Notes: generated from the sequence alone by a model not told the origin. A DNA stretch of 53,870 nt from Pararhodobacter sp. SW119 (GCF_017811755.1 NZ_JADDJF010000022.1:1-53870); one strand, 5' to 3'. Shown: positions 20,959 through 30,063, numbered from the stretch's first letter. Program-made: numbers and translations.

Positions 20959-20974
20959 AACTGTACGGACAGTT
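20959..20974. promoter_or_regulatory. 16-bp inverted repeat between divergent genes
   Basis: AACTGT-ACGG-ACAGTT lies in the 164-base gap between the small minus-strand gene and the plus-strand winged-helix/hydrolase gene. It sits only two bases upstream of the small gene's ribosome binding site, a good place for a repressor. The regulator is not known; the winged-helix protein next door is an obvious candidate. Confidence 0.4.
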
Positions 20975-21108
20975 TCGCATCGCGCGCGGCCCGGCGCTTG
21001 AGCCCGACCTTGCGGTAGTCTTGAGAAACCCTTGCGGATTGCCTGATTTCGTCCGCCGCGCGCGCAAGGCCGCTTTGTGCGTCACGCCGGCGATGGTATC
21101 CTTTCACC

Positions 21109-22296
21109 ATGCGATATCAGTTCGGCGATTGCGTCCTCTGCCCCGAGACCTTCACGCTGGAGGTCGCGGGGGAGCCTCGACCCGTGGAGCCGCAGGTCTT
21201 CGACCTTCTGCACCTGCTGATCTCGCGCGCCGGGGACCTGGTCACGCATGACGACCTGATCGCAAAGGTCTGGGGCGGACGGATCGTCTCGGACGCCGCG
21301 ATCAGTTCACGCATCAGCGCGGCGCGCGCGGCCATCGGCGATGACGGGACCCGGCAGGTCTGGATCCGCACGGTCCCGCGCCGGGGTTTCCGCTTCGTGG
21401 GCGAGGCCCGCGCCCAGGGCCCGCGCCCACCGGCCGCGGCAACCGCGCATCAGACGATCGGTTTCTGCCATTCGGCCGACGGCACGCGCATCGCCTGGGC
21501 GCGCAGCGGAAGTGGTCCGCCCCTCTTGCGCGCGGGACATTGGCTGACGCATCTGGAACACGATTGGCAGAGCCCGGTCTGGCGGCCGCTCCTCGAGGAA
21601 TTCTCGCAGCACTTCACCCTCTGGCGCTACGATCAGCGCGGCAATGGCCTGTCGGATCGCCGGCCCGAGGATCTGTCGCTCGGCGCGATGGTGGACGACC
21701 TGACGGCGGTGACGGATGCCGCCGGGCTCGACGGGTTCACGCTCTACGGCACGTCGCAGGGCGTGCCGATCGCCATCGAATACGTGCTGCGCCATCCCGG
21801 CCGCGTCTCCCGGCTGATCCTGCATGGCGGCTTCGAACGCGGCCGCGCGCTGCGCGACAGCGACGGCGGCGCGGCAATGAGCGAGGCGCTGGTGACCCTC
21901 ATTCGCGAAGGCTGGGGCCGGCCCGGCTCCGCCTTCGTGCGCGCCTTCGTCGAGATCTTCATCCCGGACGGCACCAAGGCGCAGATCGACTCGCTGGCCG
22001 ACCTGCAACGGCTCTGCACCGATGCCGAGATGGCGGCGCGGCTGCGCCGCGCGACGGATCATTTCTCGGTCGCCGGGCGGCTGAGCGGGGTGCGCGTGCC
22101 GACCCTGGTCCTGCACGCCCGCGCCGATGCGGTGCATCCCCTCGAACAGGGCCTCACGCTCGCCGCGCGGATACCGGGCGCCGAGTTCGTGCAACTCGAC
22201 AGCGCCAATCACGTCATCCTGCCGCAGGAACCGGCCTGGGAGGTTCTTTTCGCCGCCATCCACCGCGCCGTCGAAGCCGAGGATCGCAGCGATTAG
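21109..22296 (+). CDS. Winged-helix DNA-binding domain fused to alpha/beta hydrolase
   Basis: A 395-residue fusion. Residues 1-100 form an OmpR/CadC-type winged helix (LISRAGDLVTHDDLIAKVWGG, SSRISAARAAIGDD, TVPRRGFRFVG). Residues about 120-390 are an alpha/beta hydrolase with a complete predicted triad: Ser216 in the elbow GTSQG, Asp340 in HARADAVHP and His368 in SANHVILP. No membrane helix separates the two parts, so this is a soluble protein that could bind DNA and a small ester or acyl ligand at once. Such fusions are known in alphaproteobacteria but no target is established. It follows a divergent small gene with a 16-bp inverted repeat between them. Confidence 0.88.
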   Translation: MRYQFGDCVLCPETFTLEVAGEPRPVEPQVFDLLHLLISRAGDLVTHDDLIAKVWGGRIVSDAAISSRISAARAAIGDDGTRQVWIRTVPRRGFRFVGEARAQGPRPPAAATAHQTIGFCHSADGTRIAWARSGSGPPLLRAGHWLTHLEHDWQSPVWRPLLEEFSQHFTLWRYDQRGNGLSDRRPEDLSLGAMVDDLTAVTDAAGLDGFTLYGTSQGVPIAIEYVLRHPGRVSRLILHGGFERGRALRDSDGGAAMSEALVTLIREGWGRPGSAFVRAFVEIFIPDGTKAQIDSLADLQRLCTDAEMAARLRRATDHFSVAGRLSGVRVPTLVLHARADAVHPLEQGLTLAARIPGAEFVQLDSANHVILPQEPAWEVLFAAIHRAVEAEDRSD

Positions 22297-22344
22297 GGCC
22301 AGCGCCCCACTCTCCCCCCCTCCCCCTCGGAAAGCGTGACGGAA

Positions 22345-22541
22345 GTTCTCCCGCCCCTCGTCAGGCTGTGCGCTTTGCGCACAACCTTCCTCGCGTTGGG
22401 CCGGGCGTCGCGCGCTTCGCGCGCGGCGAAAAGATGCTACGCCGCCCAAGGTCGGTCATAACCACCGCCCTGCGGCATTTTCTGTCCGAAAATATCCCGC
22501 GGGTGAATTGGCGCAGCCAAGAGGGGGGCAGCGCCCCCTTG
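22345..22541 (+). repeat. Dispersed hairpin-rich repeat, copy B
   Basis: About 197 bases, closely matching 24973-25168. It begins GTTCTCCCGCCCCTCG. It contains a perfect TGTGCGC-TTT-GCGCACA hairpin, a GCGCGC-rich hairpin, the conserved block TTTCTGTCCGAAAATATCCC, and ends in a GGGGGC-AGC-GCCCCC hairpin. The loop bases differ between copies while the stems are kept. It fills most of the 310-base gap between the hydrolase gene and the sensor kinase, which converge; no gene is seen there. Confidence 0.82.
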
Positions 22542-22606
22542 CGCGCCCCGGTCACAGCCCGACACCCGCCGCCACAGACCTTGCCAATCCCCAGTCCCGG
22601 CGCCGG

Positions 22607-24154
22607 TCAATCGGCGACGGGCACCTCCAGCGTGACCCGGAAGCCGGGGCCGTCGTCCACGGTGACGGTGCCGTTCCACTTGCCCTCGATCAGCGCGGCG
22701 ATCAGCTTCGAGCCGAAACCGGTCCCGGCGACCGGCGCTTCCTGTCCGGGGGACGGGTCCTCCCAGACGAACCGGAACTGGCGCGCGCCGTCCGGGTTCC
22801 GGCCGTAGGACCAGGTGACGCTGACCTTCCCGTCGTTGCGCCCCAGCCCGCCGTACTTGACCGAGTTCGTGGCCAGCTCGTGCAGGACAAGCCCCATGTC
22901 GAAGCTCAGTTGCGGCGGCAGCAACACGTCCCGCCCCGTGCCGGAGATCCGGTCGCCGAACGGTTTCAGCGCTTCCTCGAACAGTTCGGGAAACCGCGTC
23001 ATGGTCCAGCCACCGCGCGAAACGGCATAGTTCGACCGCGCCAGCGCGCTCAGCCGGGCGCTGAACGACCGCCGCGCCACCTCGATATCCGGCGCGGCAT
23101 TGAAGGTCTGCGCGCCGATGCTGCTGACCAGCTGCAAGAGGTTTCCGACGCGGTGCGCCATCTCGCGCAAGAGCAGTTGCTGGTTCTCCGCCGCCGCCAC
23201 CTGCCGGGCCGCCCCGGCGACGATGTTCGCCAGCGACTGAAGGAACTCGGCATCGGTCGCATCGAAGTCGCGCAGGTCGCGCGCATGAATGCCGAAGACC
23301 CCGAAAGGCCGGCTCGTCGGGCCGGGAATGATGACCGAAAGCCCGCTGCGCACCTGATGGTCATGCAGAAGCTTCGGGCCGCTGAACCGCGTCTCCGCGC
23401 GCAGATCCCGGACGATGACCGGGTTTTTCGACACCAGCGTGTATCCCGCCTGCGACTCGCGGTCGATGCCGACCTCACCGCGCCCCACCAGGCCGTCGGC
23501 CCATCCGATCCCGGCCCGCAGGACCAGCGACTCGGCCGACTCGGTGAATTCGAGGATCTTGGTCAGCGGCACCTGCAACACCTCGGCCGCGACCCGCACA
23601 GCCTCGTCCAGGACCTTCTGGAACGACTCCTCGTTCAGCGCGAAGGAGCCGAACCGCGCCACGGCGTTCTGCTCGGCCAGCCGCCGCTCCAGCTGGCGTT
23701 CGTTGCGCACGCGCTCCGAGACATCAAGGCAGATCCCCGTCAGGTACCGGTTACCCTCGGCGTCGGTCGTGGCCCCGCCCGAGGTCTCGATCCAGATGTC
23801 GGGCGCCCCCGGCCGGGGTGCCGTGCGATAGACCGCGCGATAGGGCGCCCCGGTCTCGATGCTCGTGCTTATCTTGTCCCAGACCTGCTGCACGTCCTCG
23901 GGGTGGATATCGCGCTGGAAGCTAGCCAGAGTGCCGTCGAACGATCCCGGCGGCAGCTGGTGGACGCTTTCCAGGTTGCAGGTCCATTCCAGCACCTCGC
24001 TGTCGATCCGCCAGCGCCAGATGCCGCCGCCGCCCAGGCGCAGCCCCTCCTGCAGCGCGTCGGGCGCGGTCAGATAGGTCTGGTGGGAATGCGGTTGGTG
24101 AACATCGATTTTCATGAGACGAATCCATAGCGCCATCGCTTGCCCGGTGTCCAT
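22607..24154 (-). CDS. HWE/HisKA_2-type sensor histidine kinase (PAS-GAF)
   Basis: A 515-residue cytosolic sensor kinase. A PAS domain lies at about 35-150, ending in YLTGICLDVSERVRNERQLERRL. A GAF domain is at about 155-310 (FQKVLDEAVRVAAEVLQVP, FGVFGIHA). The kinase has the HWE-type phosphoacceptor motif REMAHRVGNLLQLV and an ATPase domain with HELATNSVKYGGL and GTGFGSKLI. Kinases of this class in alphaproteobacteria often feed the general stress response or light responses, but no LOV cysteine motif is evident here. The ATG at 24154 follows GGAG with eight-base spacing; the ATG 13 codons later has no such site. No response regulator is adjacent. Confidence 0.92.
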   Translation of the reverse strand: MDTGQAMALWIRLMKIDVHQPHSHQTYLTAPDALQEGLRLGGGGIWRWRIDSEVLEWTCNLESVHQLPPGSFDGTLASFQRDIHPEDVQQVWDKISTSIETGAPYRAVYRTAPRPGAPDIWIETSGGATTDAEGNRYLTGICLDVSERVRNERQLERRLAEQNAVARFGSFALNEESFQKVLDEAVRVAAEVLQVPLTKILEFTESAESLVLRAGIGWADGLVGRGEVGIDRESQAGYTLVSKNPVIVRDLRAETRFSGPKLLHDHQVRSGLSVIIPGPTSRPFGVFGIHARDLRDFDATDAEFLQSLANIVAGAARQVAAAENQQLLLREMAHRVGNLLQLVSSIGAQTFNAAPDIEVARRSFSARLSALARSNYAVSRGGWTMTRFPELFEEALKPFGDRISGTGRDVLLPPQLSFDMGLVLHELATNSVKYGGLGRNDGKVSVTWSYGRNPDGARQFRFVWEDPSPGQEAPVAGTGFGSKLIAALIEGKWNGTVTVDDGPGFRVTLEVPVAD

Positions 24155-24243
24155 CGATTCCGCTCCGTCCTTCTTCGGGAAAGCGCTGGCATCGGGCGCG
24201 GCGGCGCGGATTCCTGCGCCACGCGTTCTCGTGCCGCCACGCC

Positions 24244-24849
24244 CTACGGAAACCGCCCCTTCGCCACCTCGTCCTCGATCCGGTCTACCAGCGCGGCCAG
24301 CTTTGCGTCGATGACCTCCAGGTACTGCGTCCAGTCTTTGAGCTGCCGCAGGTCCTCGGCCCCGTCGGAAATGCCGCGCAGGGCCAGCAGCGGAATCCCG
24401 TGGCGCTGGCAGGCCCGCAGGATCGCGTAGGTTTCCATGTCCACCATGTCGGCATCAATCGCCCCGTATGCCGCCCCCGACACGACGCTGGCGCCGGTAG
24501 ACAGGCGCGCCTGCGGCACGCCCGCCAGCTGCGGGCCGACGGGCAACTCGGGCGCAAGGTCCAGAAACGGGGTCTGGCCGCGCGGAAAACCCAGCGCGCT
24601 TGCGTCCATGTCCCGGTAGGTTACGGTACTCGCCTGGTAGACCTCGGTCTGGACAAGCGTGCGCGACCCGGCAGAGCCGAGCGAGACGACCAGACGCGGC
24701 GCCGCCCCCGTGGCCTGGCGTCGCGCCAGTTCAGCGGCAACTGTGACCGCCGCCTCGACGGGCCCGACGCCACAGATCAGCGGCGCGATCCGCCGGCGCA
24801 GGTGCGGGCCGTATTCGAGTTCGGTCGCCATGACGTAGAGGATCCGCAT
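24244..24849 (-). CDS. 5'-methylthioadenosine/S-adenosylhomocysteine nucleosidase-like protein
   Basis: A 201-residue nucleoside phosphorylase-fold protein. Family features are the N-terminal strand with the acidic residue (YVMATELEYGP), the glycine-rich turn CGVGPVEAAV, the purine-site motif DMVDMETYAIL and the catalytic aspartate region ISDGAED. Such enzymes hydrolyse MTA, SAH or a related nucleoside in the cytoplasm. It is slightly shorter than E. coli MtnN. The start is the ATG of MRILYVMATELEYG, since the family fold begins there. It lies 89 bases from the sensor kinase on the same strand, so the two may be co-transcribed. Confidence 0.85.
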   Translation of the reverse strand: MRILYVMATELEYGPHLRRRIAPLICGVGPVEAAVTVAAELARRQATGAAPRLVVSLGSAGSRTLVQTEVYQASTVTYRDMDASALGFPRGQTPFLDLAPELPVGPQLAGVPQARLSTGASVVSGAAYGAIDADMVDMETYAILRACQRHGIPLLALRGISDGAEDLRQLKDWTQYLEVIDAKLAALVDRIEDEVAKGRFP

Positions 24850-24972
24850 GGCGGCATGCCTATCACGGCACGGATGCGTGCCAAGGGGCATCATCCCCTA
24901 CCTGCGATCAAGAGACCGGAAAGCTCCGTTCCTGACGCCCGCCTCCGCGCCCCAGCTGAGCGGGCAACGGAG

Positions 24973-25168
24973 GTTCTCCCGCCCCTCGTCAGGCTGTGCG
25001 CTATGCGCACAACCTTCCTCGCGTTGGGCCGGGCGCCGCGCGCTTCGCGCGCGGCGAAAAGAGGCCGCGCCGCCAAGGGCGGGCAATCCCCACCCCCTCC
25101 GGCATTTTCTGTCCGAAAATATCCCGGGGGTGAATTGGCGCAGCCAAGAGGGGGGCAGCGCCCCCTTG
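24973..25168 (+). repeat. Dispersed hairpin-rich repeat, copy C
   Basis: About 196 bases and nearly identical to 22345-22541, in the same orientation and 2.6 kb away. The first hairpin here is TGTGCGC-TAT-GCGCACA, so only the loop differs from copies A and B. The terminal GGGGGC-AGC-GCCCCC hairpin is kept. It occupies the divergent gap between the nucleosidase gene and nudC (24850-25383); the rest of that gap holds the 11-bp unit array and no gene. Confidence 0.82.
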
Positions 25169-25237
25169 CCCGCCTCACCCAAAGCCCATCAACAGCGGGC
25201 TCAGGCGTTACCAGAACCCTGCAGCAGCGTTCGGAAC

Positions 25238-25281
25238 TGCCATACGCTTGCCATACGCTTGCCAGCCCGTTGCCATACACT
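25238..25281 (+). repeat. Array of four 11-bp units (TGCCATAC) upstream of nudC
   Basis: Units of TGCCATAC plus three bases start at 25238, 25249, 25260 and 25271, an exact 11-bp period. The third unit is degenerate (TGCCAGCC). The array reads in the direction of nudC and ends 103 bases before its ATG. A second array of the same unit, number and period lies at 48349-48392, upstream of uvrD and in the same orientation relative to its gene. One unit per helical turn points to a protein-binding array. It encodes no continuous peptide, since the frame shifts each unit. Confidence 0.7.
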
Positions 25282-25383
25282 TTCCGGCACCCTGCCAGCA
25301 GCCCTCCCGGGCAACCCGGGCGGCGCTGCTGGCCTTCGCCTGCCGGCTGCGGCATAGAGGGGCGCGGGTATCGGAGGACTGGC

Positions 25384-26328
25384 ATGCAGGGCGTGGTTTT
25401 CAGCGGGACGTGGGATGACCGACAGACGGAAATTCGCTGCGATGACAGCGCATTACATGCCGAACTTGAGAAGGGCGCGAAGGTTCTTCCGCTCTGGCGC
25501 GGCCGTGTCCTTCTGGCCGGCGACACCCTCGGCTGGCTGGACGCCGGGCATCCGGTCCTCGACCACGCCCACGACGAACGCCTGTTCCTTGGCCGCCACC
25601 AGGATCACCCCCGCCTCGCCGCCGATATCTCCTCCTGGGAGCCCCCGGGCCTCGACCGCGCGGCGATGGCTATGTTCTTCGATTCAAAGGAATATCGCCA
25701 TCCTGAACTGCCCGCCGATCACCGCTTCGTCGACCTGCGCGGCGCCATGACCCGCCTCGATCCGGCCGAGGGTGCGCTCGCCGCGACCGGCCGCGCGCTG
25801 GTCAACTGGCACCGCACGCACGGCTTCTGTTCAGCCTGCGGCGCGCCTAGCGAGTTGCACCAGGGCGGCTGGCAGCGCAAATGCCCCGCCTGCGGCGCGC
25901 ACCACTTCCCGCGCACGGATCCGGTCGCCATCATGTTGGTAAGGCACGGAAATCGCGTTCTGCTGGGGCGCTCGCCCGGCTGGCCGGAAGGGATGTATTC
26001 GACGCTGGCCGGCTTCATCGAACCGGGCGAGACGCCGGAAACCGCCGTGCGCCGCGAGGTTCTGGAGGAAACCGGCATCCACGTCGCCAACGTCCGCTAC
26101 ATCGCCGCACAGCCCTGGCCCTTTCCGAATTCCCTGATGCTGGGGTTCGTGGCCGAAGCCAAGAGCGACAAGATCACGCTTGACCACGAACTCGAGGATG
26201 CGCGCTGGCTTACGCGCGAAGATATGGTGACAGTGAACGCCGGCCTCCACCCCGAGGTGAAGGCCCCCCGCCGCGGCGCGATCGCGCATCACCTGATCCG
26301 CGCCTGGCTGTCCGGATCCCTCGACTGA
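25384..26328 (+). CDS. nudC: NAD(+) diphosphatase (NADH pyrophosphatase / RNA deNADding enzyme)
   Basis: A 314-residue NudC. It hydrolyses NADH and can remove NAD caps from RNA. The zinc ribbon is CSACG...CPACG, directly followed by the RTDPVAIML stretch. The Nudix box reads GFIEPGETPETAVRREVLEETGI, given here in part as GETPETAVRREVLEETGI, with all acidic metal ligands. The NudC-specific SQPWPFPxS element appears as AQPWPFPNS. The ATG begins MQGVVFSGTW. The open frame extends 1 kb upstream through the repeats, but that part is not protein-like. The 11-bp unit array lies upstream. Confidence 0.94.
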   Translation: MQGVVFSGTWDDRQTEIRCDDSALHAELEKGAKVLPLWRGRVLLAGDTLGWLDAGHPVLDHAHDERLFLGRHQDHPRLAADISSWEPPGLDRAAMAMFFDSKEYRHPELPADHRFVDLRGAMTRLDPAEGALAATGRALVNWHRTHGFCSACGAPSELHQGGWQRKCPACGAHHFPRTDPVAIMLVRHGNRVLLGRSPGWPEGMYSTLAGFIEPGETPETAVRREVLEETGIHVANVRYIAAQPWPFPNSLMLGFVAEAKSDKITLDHELEDARWLTREDMVTVNAGLHPEVKAPRRGAIAHHLIRAWLSGSLD

Positions 26329-26345
26329 CCGGGTCGGTCGCGTTG

Positions 26346-29300
26346 TCACTCGGCTGCACGTAGCGGATTGCCCGACGCGCTGGTGTCCGCATCCGTATCC
26401 GGTTCGGTCTTGCCGGACACCAACAAGGAAGCGGGAACCGCTTGCGGATCCCAAATGATCTCGGCGTTGCGTACACGATGTGAGCGCTGCGCCAGGGCCC
26501 GGTCCTCGCGCGCGCGTCCCGGACGCAGCGCCGCAATCCGCGGTGCGAGCGCCCGCACCCCGTCGCCCAGCCAAACGCGCGCAGCCAGAAGCGACGGCGT
26601 CAGCACCAGCGTCAGGATCGTCGCCACGCCAAGCCCGAAGACCACGGCGGTGGCCAGTTGCTTCCACCAGATCGCCGCGGGGTGGTCGACGCCGTAACCG
26701 CCGTTCACGAAGTCGATCGAGACGCCCAGCATCATGGGCGTCAGCCCCGCCATCGTGGTGATCGTGGTCAGCAGAACCGGCCGGATGCGTGCCTCGGCGG
26801 TGCGGATGATCGCCTCGATCCGCGGCATGATCTTCGCGTAGGACTGGTAGGTATCGATCAGCACGATGTTGTTGTTGACCACGATCCCCGCCAGCGCCAC
26901 CACGCCTGTCCCCGTCATGATGACCGAGAAGGGTTGGTTCATCACCAGCATGCCGATCAGCACGCCCGCCGTGGACAGGATGACCGCCAGCAACACCAGC
27001 ACCGCATTGTAGAAACTGTTGAACTGGGCCAGCAGGATGACGAACATCAACCCCAGGGCAGCACTGAAGGCGAGCGTCAGGAACTCGGCGCTTTCCTGCT
27101 GGTCCTGCTGTTCCCCGGTCCATTCCCAGCCGACACCCTCGGGTAGCGGAGCCTCGGTGGAAAGCCAGCGCGTCAGGGTCTCGATCCGCTCGTTCGCGTT
27201 GATCGGGACGATCCGGTGGTCCGCCGCGCGAACTTCCTCGCGCAAGGCCGCCGCGGCGCGCGCCAAGTCCGACCCCTCCGGATGCGCGCGTGGATCGATC
27301 TGGTCGCGCCGTAGCACGCGCTGCGTCTCGCCCTGCGCATCGTTGATGCTGACCAGATCAGGCGCAACCGCGGCTTTCACGTCGTAATAGCGCCGCTCGT
27401 TCACCCGATCGATCTGCGCCCTCAACGGTACCGCCTCGCGTGTCACGAAATTCGAAAGCGGCACCATTCCCGCCTGTGTCTGCACCCGCAGCGTGTCCAG
27501 CGTCGCCAGAAGCCGGTCGCCCTCGGGCAGGCGCACGCGGATGTCGATCTCCTCGTCCGAGGTGTCGACGCGCATCGTGTCCAGCATCAACCCGCGCGTG
27601 ACAAGCTGGACCATGCCGCCCACCGTGGCCACATCGGCCCCGAAGCGGCCGGCGCGGCCCACATCGACACGGATCTCCCAGTCGATCCCCGGCAGCGGCC
27701 GCGTATCCTCGATGTCGATGATCCCCGCGATTTCACGCATGCGCCCGAGGACCGTTTGCACTGCCGCGTCCAGCGTGTCGAAATCCTCGCCGGTCAGGCG
27801 CAGGTGCAGCGGCTTCTGTCCCGCAGGACCTCCGGTCATGATCATGTATTCGGTGAAGATCCCCGGTATGCGGTCGAACGCCGCCTGCATCCGGTCCAGA
27901 ACGGCCTGGCCGCGCAAGTCGGGCCGGTCCTCGCGCAGCGACCAGTCCAGAAGTTCGAACTGGACCTGCCCGATCGCGTCGCGCGGGGACTGGGCACCCG
28001 CGGTGTTGGCGTTGAGCCCGCCATCGCCCGCGAAGGCGAAACTCGCCGCGACGCCGGGCTCTTCCAGAACCACCGCCTCGACCTGGCGCACGAGGGCATC
28101 CTTCTCGACCAGCGAGAGATTTCCGCGTGCCCGCACGTAAACGATGCCTTGTTCGGGCTCGGTATCGACGAAGAATTCGACGCCCTGATTGTTCTCGCCG
28201 TAGAAGGTGAATATCTGGAAGACCACGAAGACGACGGCGCCGATGGTGACGAAAGGCATGACCGGATTGGCGACCACAAGCGCGACGAAGCGTCCGAAAA
28301 GCGTGCGCCGGTGCCCGGCCCGCACCATGGCCGGCGGTTGCCTGATCGCCAGGGCGCCGGCCGATATGGTCAGCAGGATCGCGCCGATGACCATCATCAG
28401 CCCACCCGGGAGAAAGCGCGTCGCACCACCGGCATTCTCCAGCCCTTGCGCAAGCAATGCGGGATTGAGCAATACCATCGCACCGCCCAGAACAAGTGCC
28501 AGCGCCAGGAACAGGAACGGAAGTCGCAACACCCAGGGCAGCCGGCGCAGCGCTTCCGTACCCTGATTGAAGCGACGCGCAATTCGCCCGGTGACCCCGC
28601 CCAGAACAGGCAGGAACACCAGCGCGACGACCAGCGACGCCGCCAGAACGAAGATCAGCGTGACCGGCAGCATTCCCATGAACTCCCCGGCCACGCCTGG
28701 CCAGAAGAGCATGGGCAGGAAGGCGCAAAGCGTCGTTGCGGTCGACGCCACGACCGGCCAGAACATCCGCTTGGCGGCCCGCGTATAGGCTATCATCGGA
28801 CCGTCGCCCTCCTGGATCCGCTTGTCGGCGTATTCGGTAACCACCACGGCCCCGTCCACCAGCATCCCCACGGCCAGGATCAGGCCGAACATCACGATGT
28901 TCGAGATGGTCACGCCCATGATGCCGAGCAGGATGAAGCAGAGAAGGAACGACGTCGGAATGGCGAATCCCACCAGCAGCGCCGACCGGGTGCCGAGGCT
29001 GGAAAGCACGACGATCATCACCAGGGCGATCGCCGTCAGAACCGAGCCTTCAAGCTGGCCGATCATCGCCCGCACCTGGTTCGAGCGGTCGAGCGCCGGG
29101 GTCACGGTAATCGCTTCGCGCATCTCGTCGGGCCAGTCGGCAACTTGCGCCTCGACCGTGTCACGGACGAGTTGCACGGAATCGATCAGGTTGAAGCCCT
29201 TGCGCTTGACGATCTGGATGGCCAGCGCGTTCGTGCCGTTGAACCGCGCGGTGCCGGCCCGATCCTCGAAGGTCGGACGGATCGTCGCCAGATCGCCCAG

Positions 29301-30059
29301 CGTCACCGTCCGGTCGCCATCCGACTTGATCGGCAGCGCATAGATTTCCTCTGCACCGCGGAAGTTGCCGGGCAGGCTGAGGGAGAAACGCCCGCTGTCG
29401 GTTTCGACCTCTCCCGCCGCGACCAACTGGTTGTTCAGCGTGACCGCCTGGATCAACTCGTTCGCGGTGACGTTATAGGCTTCCAGTTGCAAAGGTTCGA
29501 TGATCACCTCGATCATCTCGTCCCGCACGCCGGCGATCTCGGCCGAGAGGACGGGATCCAACCCCTCGATCACGCGTTGCAACTCACGGGCGGCGCGCAG
29601 CAGCGTGCGTTCGGGCACGTCACCTGCGACGGCGAAGATCACGACCGGAAATTCCGAGAAGTTGAATTCGTTGATCGTATAGGTCTGGTAGCCCTCGGGG
29701 AACTTGCCTTCGGCCCGGCCCATCCGGTCACGCACGTCGGCGATGGTGGCGTTCTTGTCCCAGCCGAACTCGAATTCCAGCACCATGCCGGCGAATCCCT
29801 GCGCGGCCGTGGCCGACATGGTCTTCAACCCGTCGATGCCCGACAGTTCCTGTTCCATCGGCCGGACCAGCAGCGTTTCGGAATCGCTGGCCGAAATGCC
29901 GGGAAAGGGCACCGAGATGAACAGCGCGGGCACCTCGATATCGGGTTCGCCCTCTTTCGGCAGGCTCGTATAGGCCAGAGCGCCCAGCACAAGCGTCATT
30001 GCCACGAAGGCCAGGACCATGCGTGCATGCGCTGCGGCCCAGTCAATGATGCGCAGCAT
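26346..30059 (-). CDS. RND-family efflux pump permease
   Basis: A 1237-residue inner-membrane RND transporter, driving substrate export with the proton gradient. The N-terminus (LRIIDWAAAHARMVLAFVAM, then SLPKEGEPDIEVPALFISVPFPG) is typical of the AcrB/MdtBC superfamily. The proton-relay helix carries one aspartate in VGMLVDGAVVV. It is about 200 residues longer than AcrB. Extra hydrophobic segments sit after the first helix bundle, at about 500-620 (LPFLFLALALVLGGAMVLL, GGLMMVIGAILLTISAGAL). A GTG one codon upstream is also in frame, but the ATG is used here. It begins four bases after the adaptor stop, so both form one operon. No outer-membrane TolC-type gene is adjacent. Substrate unknown. 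Confidence 0.92.
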   Translation of the reverse strand: MLRIIDWAAAHARMVLAFVAMTLVLGALAYTSLPKEGEPDIEVPALFISVPFPGISASDSETLLVRPMEQELSGIDGLKTMSATAAQGFAGMVLEFEFGWDKNATIADVRDRMGRAEGKFPEGYQTYTINEFNFSEFPVVIFAVAGDVPERTLLRAARELQRVIEGLDPVLSAEIAGVRDEMIEVIIEPLQLEAYNVTANELIQAVTLNNQLVAAGEVETDSGRFSLSLPGNFRGAEEIYALPIKSDGDRTVTLGDLATIRPTFEDRAGTARFNGTNALAIQIVKRKGFNLIDSVQLVRDTVEAQVADWPDEMREAITVTPALDRSNQVRAMIGQLEGSVLTAIALVMIVVLSSLGTRSALLVGFAIPTSFLLCFILLGIMGVTISNIVMFGLILAVGMLVDGAVVVTEYADKRIQEGDGPMIAYTRAAKRMFWPVVASTATTLCAFLPMLFWPGVAGEFMGMLPVTLIFVLAASLVVALVFLPVLGGVTGRIARRFNQGTEALRRLPWVLRLPFLFLALALVLGGAMVLLNPALLAQGLENAGGATRFLPGGLMMVIGAILLTISAGALAIRQPPAMVRAGHRRTLFGRFVALVVANPVMPFVTIGAVVFVVFQIFTFYGENNQGVEFFVDTEPEQGIVYVRARGNLSLVEKDALVRQVEAVVLEEPGVAASFAFAGDGGLNANTAGAQSPRDAIGQVQFELLDWSLREDRPDLRGQAVLDRMQAAFDRIPGIFTEYMIMTGGPAGQKPLHLRLTGEDFDTLDAAVQTVLGRMREIAGIIDIEDTRPLPGIDWEIRVDVGRAGRFGADVATVGGMVQLVTRGLMLDTMRVDTSDEEIDIRVRLPEGDRLLATLDTLRVQTQAGMVPLSNFVTREAVPLRAQIDRVNERRYYDVKAAVAPDLVSINDAQGETQRVLRRDQIDPRAHPEGSDLARAAAALREEVRAADHRIVPINANERIETLTRWLSTEAPLPEGVGWEWTGEQQDQQESAEFLTLAFSAALGLMFVILLAQFNSFYNAVLVLLAVILSTAGVLIGMLVMNQPFSVIMTGTGVVALAGIVVNNNIVLIDTYQSYAKIMPRIEAIIRTAEARIRPVLLTTITTMAGLTPMMLGVSIDFVNGGYGVDHPAAIWWKQLATAVVFGLGVATILTLVLTPSLLAARVWLGDGVRALAPRIAALRPGRAREDRALAQRSHRVRNAEIIWDPQAVPASLLVSGKTEPDTDADTSASGNPLRAAE

Positions 30060-30063
30060 CACG

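Noticed and set aside
22361-22555. Short frame in the repeat encoding GALPPSWLRQFTRGIF-like peptide, also at 24898-25182
   Set aside because: The two copies share it because the DNA repeat is shared; loops and hairpins, not codons, are conserved, and frames break outside the repeat.
25238-25281. CRISPR array
   Set aside because: Units are only 11 bp with no spacers; period and length fit protein-binding sites, not CRISPR.
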